Source of the DNA: an uncultured Alphaproteobacteria bacterium
GTDB lineage: Bacteria > Pseudomonadota > Alphaproteobacteria > Micavibrionales > Micavibrionaceae
NCBI GenBank assembly: GCA_934538895.1
Contig: CAKTCH010000067.1
Coordinates: forward strand, 1-7,667
Length of the DNA: 7,667 bases
Direction of reading: 5' to 3'
Position 1 is the stretch's first letter; each line of letters starts with the position of its first letter. This document shows positions 1 to 5,254 of the stretch, one piece after another. The notes beneath the pieces were generated by a model. That model was given only the letters and a program-made list of their open reading frames with translations. It was not told the DNA's origin and did no database searches. The position numbers and the translations under genes were made by a program.

Positions 1-1
1 G

Positions 2-409
2 ATCAGCGCCGGTATCTACTGGAAAGGGTTCGCCGTTCTGATATTTGCGGTCATCCTGCTGTTTTCCGGGGCGCTTTTCAACCTGGGTCTGTTTTTTATG
101 TTCGTCAGCATTCTGATGCTATCGATCGCGTACCTGACGCGCTATTTCCTGCTGCTGGCGGCCACGGACAAGCGTATCATCATCCGGCACGGCATCATCA
201 ATCTCGACACGATCCAGTTCCGTTACACGAAGCTGGAGAGCGTGGAGCTTTCCCGCACTATCATCGGCCAGATTCTCGGCTATGCCAGCGTCGTTATCAC
301 CGGGACGGGCAGCCGCGTAACGGTCGTTCCCTTTATTGCCGATGCTTCGCGTTTTCGCGAGGAACTGAACAAAATCCTGTTCGATCAGGACGAGAAGGCT
401 GGCTCGTAA
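2..409 (+). CDS. Bacterial PH-domain (bPH2 type) membrane protein, 5' truncated
   Basis: The reading frame is open from the window edge to TAA 407-409, giving 135 visible residues; the true start lies upstream. The internal ATG at 98 is unlikely to be the start, because it would cut off a hydrophobic helix. Visible residues about 10-27 and 28-46 form two membrane segments. They are followed by a bPH2/DUF304-like domain at about 50-127, with the family landmarks TDKRIIIRHGII (55-66), the KLESVELSRTIIGQILGY region (77-94) and VVITGTG...VTVVPFIAD. Proteins of this kind usually have about 150-160 residues, so only some 15-25 N-terminal residues are probably missing. The domain presumably faces the cytoplasm next to the inner membrane. 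The biochemical role of small bPH2 proteins is largely unknown, and I infer none here. No clear terminator follows in the 254-bp gap. Confidence 0.85.
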   Translation: MSAGIYWKGFAVLIFAVILLFSGALFNLGLFFMFVSILMLSIAYLTRYFLLLAATDKRIIIRHGIINLDTIQFRYTKLESVELSRTIIGQILGYASVVITGTGSRVTVVPFIADASRFREELNKILFDQDEKAGS

Positions 410-551
410 TCCCTTCCGTTCAGGAACCAATGCGCTCCCGGCTTCATTTTTCTTACAGAACGACGAGTTGAATGTAACAGGGATTTCTGCGCTGCCAGCG
501 GGTAATATACGGCGGGATACGTTATCGTTTTGTTAAGCAATGATGGATAAT

Positions 552-574
552 ACGGATGAAAATCATTATTCATC
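552..574. promoter_or_regulatory. Fur-box-like AT-rich palindrome upstream of the L,D-transpeptidase gene
   Basis: GATGAA (555-560) and TTCATC (569-574) form a perfect 6-bp inverted repeat with an 8-bp centre. The stretch 552-570 matches 13 of 19 positions of the classic Fur box GATAATGATAATCATTATC. The core TGAAAATCATTATT (557-570) differs from the consensus at only two positions. The site lies about 90 bp before the start codon at 664. AT-rich gaps give such matches by chance, and alphaproteobacteria often control iron genes with RirA, Irr or Mur, so this is only a candidate operator. I found no convincing -35/-10 pair in this 254-bp gap. The gene does have a good Shine-Dalgarno sequence, AGGGGGAA, at 649-656. 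Confidence 0.25.
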
Positions 575-663
575 ATGCCTTTGCGTGATTTTCCCGCTGC
601 TAATTAACTCTTAATTTTTTCGCGCGACAATTAACCTAGCAGATTTCTAGGGGGAAAATTTCC

Positions 664-2463
664 ATGTCACGGCTGGAAAATAGCAAGAATCAGACTCAGA
701 ATCCCGCTTCCTTGCAAAAGGGGATCAAGGCGTTCCTCCTGGCAGCCGTTTCCGCCGGTATCGTATGCACGGCTTTCGGCTATACGGGCATGGCGCAGGC
801 GCAAATGCAGATGCAGATGGGGTTGTCTGTGCCCGCACAGCATTTCCTGTTCGGCAAGTCCATGGTTCATCAGGCCGCTTATCGTGAAGCGGTGGCGCAA
901 GGCACCGTCGGCGGCGAAAAGCTTTCATCCGATGGTGCCGCTATCAAGGCTTTCTATGAAGCAAGGAGCCATAAACCATACTGGACCGATTCACGCCGCA
1001 ATCTGGAGAAGGCGCGCGCCGTTGTGGCGCTGTTGCAGGATTCATGGACGCAGGGGCTCAATCCCGACAAATATCATGTGAAAGAGCTTTCGGCACTGCT
1101 GGCGGATGGCAATCGCGATGAAGACCGTCTTGAATTGCTGATGACCGATGCCGCAGGCCGCTATGGCCGCGATATGAGCGGAATGCGCGTGAACGCGGCA
1201 GCAGCCAACGAAAGCGCGAAATACTGGCGTCAGCCGCTGGCTTATAACGAAATCCTGACGCGTATCGGCAATACCGAGAATCCGAAGCGCGTGCTTGAGG
1301 ATCTGGCGCCTAAGGGCGTTTTCTACAACCGCCTGCGCGAGGAGCTGATCCGGCTCAGCCGGGAAAGTAGCCAGCATGATTCCATCCTGCCGATCCGTCT
1401 GGGCGGCAAGACATTTTATCCGGGGGATCGCAGCGCCGATGTGGCGGCGTTACGTACGCGGCTGGGCGTGACCCATGATTCCAGGCGCGGCCCTGAAAAC
1501 TATTACGATGATGAAACCGCTGCCGCCGTCATGACTTTCCAGCGTGAAAACGGCCTTGATGCGGACGGCGTGATCGGGCCGAAAACGCTGGCGCTCCTGA
1601 ACCGCGATACGCGCGCGCAGATGGCGCAGGTGATCGCCAATATGGAACGGCTGCGCTGGATGGATGAAAAAAAGCCGGAACGCTACATTCTGGTCAATAT
1701 TCCCTCGCAGAGATTGTGGGCGGTCGATAAAGGTGAGATCGCCCATGAAATGGATGTGATCGTCGGCAAACCCGACCGCCAGACCAAGGCGTTCAGGGCC
1801 GAGATTCAGGGTATACGCTTCAATCCGAAATGGAACGTGCCCATGGGGATCAAGGTGAAGGATTTCCTCCCGAAACTGCGCGAAGACCCGACATATCTGT
1901 CGCAGAAAGGCATCGAGATTTATCTGGGCACGGGCAGCGAGCGCCGCACTATCGACGGTACGGAAATCGACTGGTCCAGCATGACGCGCGCCGACATGAG
2001 CCGGCTGACGATGGTGCAGCGTCAAGGGGCCAACAATGCCCTGGGCCGTATCCGCGTGCTGATGCCGAACGATTACGACATTTACCTGCACGATACCAAC
2101 GCGCCGGAATATTTCGAGAAGAGCAAACGCACCCTGAGTTCCGGTTGCGTGCGGATGTCGCATCCGGAAGATATCGCCCGTTTCGTCCTGTCCCGCAATG
2201 AGGGCTGGTCAGATGAAAAGATGCAGCGGATCCTTGAACGAGGCGCCACGGCTGAAGTCATGGCCAGTGCTCCTTTCCCGATTTACATTGTTTACCAGAC
2301 GATGTGGCTGGATAGCGAAAAGCGTCTGGTTTACGGGGAGGACGTCTATAAGCGCGACCAGCGTTTGCTGAAAGTGCTGATCGATGCCGGTGAATTAGAT
2401 ATCTCTAAGTCGGTAGTGACGCGCTACGCCGATATTTCGGGGCCTGCCACTAAAAAATTCTGA
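664..2463 (+). CDS. ldtD: YcbB/LdtD-family L,D-transpeptidase
   Basis: This is a periplasmic peptidoglycan cross-linking enzyme of the YkuD family, expected to form 3-3 (mDAP-mDAP) cross-links by a cysteine acyl-enzyme route. The protein has 599 residues; E. coli LdtD has about 615. Residues 20-46 form a signal peptide ending in AQA (44-46), so the mature protein would begin with the repeat QMQMQM. A YcbB-type scaffold region spans about 89-240, a peptidoglycan-binding domain about 245-313 (FYPGDRSADV, then GLDADGVIGPKTLALLN), and the YkuD catalytic domain about 340-510. The catalytic landmarks are YLHDT with His476 and SSGCVRM with Cys495; the usual SHGC is SSGC, as in LdtD. The roughly 55-residue insert at 402-458 fits the capping loop of YcbB. 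The start is ATG 664, with AGGGGGAA nine bases upstream. No terminator is visible after the stop, so readthrough into the next gene is possible. A MepK-like gene lies one gene downstream. The symbol is by family similarity; orthology is not proven. Confidence 0.93.
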   Translation: MSRLENSKNQTQNPASLQKGIKAFLLAAVSAGIVCTAFGYTGMAQAQMQMQMGLSVPAQHFLFGKSMVHQAAYREAVAQGTVGGEKLSSDGAAIKAFYEARSHKPYWTDSRRNLEKARAVVALLQDSWTQGLNPDKYHVKELSALLADGNRDEDRLELLMTDAAGRYGRDMSGMRVNAAAANESAKYWRQPLAYNEILTRIGNTENPKRVLEDLAPKGVFYNRLREELIRLSRESSQHDSILPIRLGGKTFYPGDRSADVAALRTRLGVTHDSRRGPENYYDDETAAAVMTFQRENGLDADGVIGPKTLALLNRDTRAQMAQVIANMERLRWMDEKKPERYILVNIPSQRLWAVDKGEIAHEMDVIVGKPDRQTKAFRAEIQGIRFNPKWNVPMGIKVKDFLPKLREDPTYLSQKGIEIYLGTGSERRTIDGTEIDWSSMTRADMSRLTMVQRQGANNALGRIRVLMPNDYDIYLHDTNAPEYFEKSKRTLSSGCVRMSHPEDIARFVLSRNEGWSDEKMQRILERGATAEVMASAPFPIYIVYQTMWLDSEKRLVYGEDVYKRDQRLLKVLIDAGELDISKSVVTRYADISGPATKKF

Positions 2464-2563
2464 TATGCGGGTCAACGGGTTATAAGAGCAGAATAATAAT
2501 AAGATTGCCTTTTCGGCGCGGAGCGCGGAACATATGGGAAGAATTTAAAAAAATCCCAAAACC

Positions 2564-2567
2564 GGAG
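2564..2567 (+). promoter_or_regulatory. Candidate Shine-Dalgarno supporting the ATG at 2580
   Basis: GGAG lies 12 bases before ATG 2580. The spacing is rather long, but it is the best purine motif in front of any in-frame start. The upstream in-frame TTG at 2505 has only AATAAG-like bases before it. A weak imperfect inverted repeat (TGGGA 2535-2539, TCCCA 2554-2558) precedes the site and could structure the leader. Confidence 0.35.
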
Positions 2568-2579
2568 TTCCTTAATCTT

Positions 2580-3029
2580 ATGCTCGTGCCTGCTTTTCTC
2601 ACCGCCGCTTTCATATCCTTCGCTGGTGGTGCCATGATCGTGATGCAGGCACCGATCAATGCGCGGCTTGGCTCCATCATGGGCGGTCCGCTCTGGGCGG
2701 CGTTTTTTTCCTTCCTCTGCGGGTTGATCGCGCTTGGCCTTGCCCTGCTGGTAACGCGCAAACCGTTGCCGTTTGATAATATCGGCCAGACGCAAGGCTG
2801 GATGTGGATTGGCGGCGTCATGGGGGCGGCCTTTGTGGTGACCACGATTTTTGCGGTGCCGCGTCTTGGCGCCGGGCTGATGATCGCGTTGATTATCGCG
2901 GGCCAGCTCAGTTTCGCGATCCTCATGGATCATTATGGTTTTCTGGTGCCTGAGCGTCCGGTCACCACGCTGCGCATTGCCGGTGCGGCTTTGGTGATGG
3001 CTGGCGCTTTCATGATTTTCAAAGGGTAA
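2580..3029 (+). CDS. YdcZ/DUF606-type small DMT-superfamily membrane protein
   Basis: This inner-membrane protein of 149 residues belongs to the half-size DMT family DUF606 (YdcZ). Five hydrophobic helices can be placed at about 3-23, 37-59, 74-94, 96-118 and 130-147. The family-like motif is the first helix running into MQAPINARLG (22-31), followed by GGPLWAAFFSF, WMWIGGVMGA, the PRLGAGLMIALIIAGQL segment and a small-residue last helix. I chose ATG 2580 because it starts the protein directly at helix 1 and gives the usual length of about 145-150. A longer reading from TTG 2505 would add 25 charged, non-membrane residues with a poor ribosome site. Such proteins are thought to work as dimers or heteropairs; no partner gene is visible here. 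The substrate is unknown. Its place between two cell-wall genes might hint at an envelope role, but that is speculation. Confidence 0.8.
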   Translation: MLVPAFLTAAFISFAGGAMIVMQAPINARLGSIMGGPLWAAFFSFLCGLIALGLALLVTRKPLPFDNIGQTQGWMWIGGVMGAAFVVTTIFAVPRLGAGLMIALIIAGQLSFAILMDHYGFLVPERPVTTLRIAGAALVMAGAFMIFKG

Positions 3030-3140
3030 TGTGTAATATGGAAATTTAGACTATGGATATATAACCGGAACCGGCCTTTTAGAATTTATTGATAGATATC
3101 TTTACTTCCCTTCTTAAACCTTCTATTCCTTTCTTACCTG

Positions 3141-3146
3141 TATAAC
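3141..3146 (+). promoter_or_regulatory. Possible -10 element before the mepK-like gene
   Basis: TATAAC matches five of six positions of the sigma-70 -10 box and lies about 65 bases before ATG 3212. No acceptable TTGACA-like box is found 15-19 bases upstream; that region is a pyrimidine-rich, G-free tract. The 182-bp gap after the transporter gene suggests that a promoter exists, but the assignment is weak. Confidence 0.2.
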
Positions 3147-3211
3147 AACCAGATGAGATTCCGACCGCCTAGACAAATTCTCTCCGTCAACAGCCAAGGT
3201 ATGTTCCCTCA

Positions 3212-3793
3212 ATGTCCCTTTTAAATTTTTTTGCTCCTGAACAGGGGTACTCCCGCCGTGAAATTCTCAAAACAGGTTTATGGGCCGCCGCAGGCTCCGT
3301 ACTCCTGCCTTCCGTAGCGAATGCCGCCGCGGTCAAGCTTCCCAAAACGGGTTCTTACGATATTAACTTCACCAATACCCATACGGGCGAAAAATTCTCC
3401 GGGACTTACCGTGCCGGCAGCAAATACCTGCCCGATGCCTTTGAAGAGATTAACTATGTGTTGCGCGATTTCCGCACGGATGAGGTTTTTCCGATCGATC
3501 CGCGCGTGATCGACATCCTGTATATGGTGCATCGCAAGACCAACAGGAATGGCGCGATGCAGGTTCTGTCCGGTTACCGTTCTCCGAAAACCAATAATAT
3601 GCTGCGCAATGCCAGCAGCGGCGTGGCACGCAATTCGCTGCATTTATCGGGGCAGGCGATCGATTTCCGTATGGCGGGCGTTTCCACGCGCGGTCTGCGT
3701 GATATTGCCCGGGGCATTCAGGCTGGCGGTGTCGGCTATTACCCGCGCAGCGATTTCGTCCATATCGATACAGGCCGCGTACGCAGCTGGTAA
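3212..3793 (+). CDS. mepK: MepK/YcbK-like peptidoglycan endopeptidase (M15, DUF882)
   Basis: This exported zinc metallopeptidase is 193 residues long. E. coli MepK (YcbK) is known to cleave 3-3 cross-links in peptidoglycan, and the same activity is inferred here. The N-terminus carries a twin-arginine motif, SRREILK (14-20), a hydrophobic stretch and an ANA cleavage site (36-38), so Tat export is likely. The M15/DUF882 fold follows: NTHTGE (55-60), LSGYRSPKTNN (119-129), then the zinc ligands His144 and Asp151 in HLSGQAID and His184 in FVHIDTG. The C-terminal GGVGYYPRSDFVHIDTG block is nearly the same as in E. coli MepK as I remember it. The start at ATG 3212 is the first that keeps the Tat signal; the nearest purine motif, AAGG 3196-3199, lies 12 bases upstream and is weak. 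A strong terminator follows. An LdtD-type synthase gene lies upstream, matching the E. coli ycbB-ycbK neighbourhood. Confidence 0.92.
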   Translation: MSLLNFFAPEQGYSRREILKTGLWAAAGSVLLPSVANAAAVKLPKTGSYDINFTNTHTGEKFSGTYRAGSKYLPDAFEEINYVLRDFRTDEVFPIDPRVIDILYMVHRKTNRNGAMQVLSGYRSPKTNNMLRNASSGVARNSLHLSGQAIDFRMAGVSTRGLRDIARGIQAGGVGYYPRSDFVHIDTGRVRSW

Positions 3794-3823
3794 ATGCACG
3801 AAAAGATTGCATAATTTTCCGAG

Positions 3824-3847
3824 AGAGCGGGTTTCCCGCTCTTTTTT
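3824..3847 (+). terminator. Intrinsic terminator after the mepK-like gene
   Basis: The perfect stem AGAGCGGG (3824-3831) / CCCGCTCT (3835-3842) has a TTT loop, and an unbroken run of T covers 3842-3847. It starts 30 bases after the stop codon at 3793. This is the clearest terminator in the window, and it separates the cell-wall genes from the DUF1328 gene. Confidence 0.93.
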
Positions 3848-3849
3848 CA

Positions 3850-3874
3850 TGAACTTTATGGAGGTTCTGGCGTT
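3850..3874 (+). promoter_or_regulatory. EcfG-like general stress response promoter before the DUF1328 gene
   Basis: TGAAC (3850-3854), a 16-base spacer and CGTT (3871-3874) match the alphaproteobacterial EcfG consensus GGAAC-N16/17-CGTT with one mismatch, the first base. The site begins just behind the preceding terminator. It would start a transcript near 3880, about 30 bases before the DUF1328 start codon, which is a sensible leader length. DUF1328 genes being stress-induced in alphaproteobacteria is my recollection and makes the match more credible. The EcfG regulators themselves are not in the window. Confidence 0.5.
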
Positions 3875-3911
3875 TGTCCCCTGAATAAACAACGGAGAAG
3901 GAGTAAACGTC

Positions 3912-4088
3912 ATGCTTCATTATGCACTCGTATTTTTGGTGCTGGCCCTGATTGCCGGTTTTCTGGGGTTGGGCGGGGTTGCCGCTATTTCGGCTGAGAT
4001 CGCCAAGATATTGTTCGTCATCTTCCTTGTGCTGTTCGTCGTATCTCTCGTATTCGGGCTGGTACGTGGAAGAGCGCCTAAATTATAA
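3912..4088 (+). CDS. DUF1328 (YtjA-like) small membrane protein
   Basis: This is a 58-residue, very hydrophobic protein of family DUF1328 (E. coli YtjA type). The N-terminus MLHYALVFLVLALIAGFLGL forms one helix (about 4-24). The family-typical GGVAAISAEIAKILF (21-35) runs into a second helix (about 31-51), and the short basic tail VRGRAPKL ends the protein. The start is firm: AAGGAG at 3898-3903 lies eight bases before ATG 3912, the best ribosome site in the window. The gene stands alone, with an EcfG-like promoter in front, an intrinsic terminator upstream and another downstream. The molecular function of DUF1328 proteins is unknown; an inner-membrane stress role is a reasonable guess from the promoter. 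Confidence 0.93.
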   Translation: MLHYALVFLVLALIAGFLGLGGVAAISAEIAKILFVIFLVLFVVSLVFGLVRGRAPKL

Positions 4089-4107
4089 ACGATACTAACT
4101 AAGACCG

Positions 4108-4155
4108 ACCCGCCCTTTGTCCGGTGTTCCTGCGACACTGAACAGGGTGGGTTTT
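4108..4155 (+). terminator. Compound intrinsic terminator after the DUF1328 gene
   Basis: The outer stem ACCCGCCCT (4108-4116) pairs with AGGGTGGGT (4144-4152) through nine pairs, one of them G-U. An inner stem CGGTGT (4122-4127) / ACACTG (4135-4140) and a two-pair link (4119-4120 with 4142-4143) complete a nearly continuous hairpin. It ends in TTTT (4152-4155), a short T run, so efficiency may be moderate. It begins 20 bases after the stop codon at 4088. Confidence 0.72.
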
Positions 4156-4217
4156 CTGCGTCCGGCCTGCGCGCTTTAAAATCTGTTTATAATTTCTTCC
4201 ATAATGCCAGGCTGAAT

Positions 4218-4247
4218 TTGTCATGCCGGACAGCGATTTGCTATAGT
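4218..4247 (+). promoter_or_regulatory. Sigma-70-like promoter for recO
   Basis: TTGTCA (4218-4223) and TATAGT (4242-4247) each match five of six consensus bases and are 18 bases apart. Transcription would begin near 4254, leaving a leader of about 64 bases before ATG 4318. A perfect TATAAT also occurs at 4188-4193, but it has no matching -35 box. The preceding terminator makes a new promoter for recO likely. Confidence 0.45.
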
Positions 4248-4317
4248 CGTTCTCATAAGGACTGTCCTTGTATTTATTTATGTCAGGCTCTTCGTTGAAA
4301 AGACTGTAAATCGCTTC

Positions 4318-5067
4318 ATGGAAATCTGGAAAGATCAGGGCATCGTTTTGAGCGTGCGCCCGCATGGTGAAAACGGGGCGGTCGTCGCGTTGCTGACCGA
4401 GCAGCATGGCCGCCATCTCGGCTATGTGCGTGGGGCGCATTCGACGCGCGTGCGCGGTCTTTTGCAAGTGGGCAATCTCGTCAGCGCCGCATGGGCGACC
4501 CGCGTTTCCGACAGCATGGGCACCTACGAACTTGAATTGCAGGAAGCTCTCGCGGCCAGTGTGATGGATGACTCCCTGCGCCTTGGCGCGTTGCTTTCCG
4601 CCTGCGCGCTTTGCGATGCCGCCTTGCCGGAGCGCGAAAGCCATTGCGGCCTGTTTTACGGGATGCTGGCGTTATTGCAGACGCTGGAAATCGAAAGCTG
4701 GGCGCCGACCTATGTGATGTGGGAAATGGCGTTCCTGCGCGAGCTTGGTTTCGGTATGGACCTGACCAAATGCGCGGCAGGCGGCGATGCCAAGAACCTC
4801 ACGCATATCTCGCCCAGGACGGGCCGTGCCGTCAGCGCCGGGGCCGCACAACCCTATCTCGACAAGCTTCTGCCCCTGCCGCATTTCCTGCGCCCCGAAC
4901 GCAGCGGCGGCGACGATACCGATGTGCTGACGGGTTTGCAGATGACAGCCTACTTTCTCGAACACTGGGCGTTCGTACATCACACGCAGGGCCTGCCTGA
5001 GGCGCGCGTGCGGTTTCAGGAACGGTTTTCAAGGCTGGTCATGCCTGCGGAAGCCATTACCGCCTGA
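4318..5067 (+). CDS. recO: DNA repair protein RecO
   Basis: RecO is the recombination mediator of the RecFOR pathway. With RecR it loads RecA onto SSB-covered single-stranded DNA in the cytoplasm. The protein is 249 residues, normal for the family. The N-terminal OB-fold (about 1-80) shows the typical run MEIWKDQGIVLSVRPHGENG (1-20), then LTEQHGRHLGYVRGA (26-40), RVRGLLQVGN (44-53) and YELELQEA. The C-terminal helical domain holds the hallmark FLRELGFGMDLTKCA (139-153), followed by SPRTGRAVS (165-173). No four-cysteine zinc site is seen; many proteobacterial RecO proteins lack it. ATG 4318 begins exactly at the conserved N-terminus, although its ribosome site (GAAAAG-like, about 4297-4302) is weak and distant. 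The usual alphaproteobacterial upstream neighbours rnc and era are not next to it here, but parC downstream is a familiar neighbour. Confidence 0.95.
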   Translation: MEIWKDQGIVLSVRPHGENGAVVALLTEQHGRHLGYVRGAHSTRVRGLLQVGNLVSAAWATRVSDSMGTYELELQEALAASVMDDSLRLGALLSACALCDAALPERESHCGLFYGMLALLQTLEIESWAPTYVMWEMAFLRELGFGMDLTKCAAGGDAKNLTHISPRTGRAVSAGAAQPYLDKLLPLPHFLRPERSGGDDTDVLTGLQMTAYFLEHWAFVHHTQGLPEARVRFQERFSRLVMPAEAITA

Positions 5068-5075
5068 ACTTTTTT

Positions 5076-5153
5076 GCCATCCCGACAGAGCGTCGCGATG
5101 AGAGCTTTCTTCTTGGGCAGAAGATGAGATTCTTTGCCCAGGCCCGGAATGAC
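5076..5153. repeat. Decayed copy of the palindromic intergenic repeat, between recO and parC
   Basis: The 27-base right arm (5127-5153) matches 18 of 27 bases of the right arm of the perfect palindrome at 7639-7665, with both ends conserved (AGAT... and ...ATGAC). The left end, GCCATCCCG (5076-5084), matches eight of nine bases of the left end there. Total length is 78 against 74 bases. An inner inverted pair, TGGGCA (5115-5120) / TGCCCA (5135-5140), remains. The element fills much of the 187-bp recO-parC gap. Relatedness is inferred from this alignment alone. Confidence 0.45.
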
Positions 5154-5254
5154 AAGAGATGGGCATTGGAATTTTTCTATGATTTTTGCGGAAAATCGGA
5201 GGAATCTCAGCTTTTCAGGTTTGCGCTCTTACATAAATCGTCTAAAACCAAGCC

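Noticed and set aside
423..448. GGAAC-N17-CATT as a second EcfG promoter, upstream of the L,D-transpeptidase
   Set aside because: The -10 half misses the important G, and the leader would be over 200 bases long.
802..819. Three tandem CARATG hexamers (QMQMQM) at the mature N-terminus of the L,D-transpeptidase
   Set aside because: The repeat is too short to argue for phase variation, and slippage by six bases would keep the frame. It is probably just a flexible linker after the signal peptide.
1450..2163. 237-codon open frame on the - strand inside the L,D-transpeptidase gene
   Set aside because: It is antisense to the YkuD catalytic domain, whose motifs are clear on the + strand. The predicted protein has no recognisable domain.
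3201..3224. Seven-codon frame overlapping the mepK start
   Set aside because: AAGG lies only one base before its ATG, too close for initiation; the frame is too short to judge.
3549..3884. 111-codon + strand frame overlapping the end of mepK and the terminator
   Set aside because: It runs in another frame of a well-supported gene, reads through the terminator hairpin, and shows no family features.
4280..4309. Nine-codon ATG frame in the recO leader
   Set aside because: It has no ribosome site in front (T-rich), and nothing in its sequence suggests attenuation. Chance is the simpler reading.
5198..5202. Perfect GGAGG Shine-Dalgarno-like motif in the recO-parC gap
   Set aside because: It lies 52 bases before the parC start, and no ATG, GTG or TTG at suitable spacing opens a meaningful frame. 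An in-frame stop at 5243 prevents an earlier parC start.
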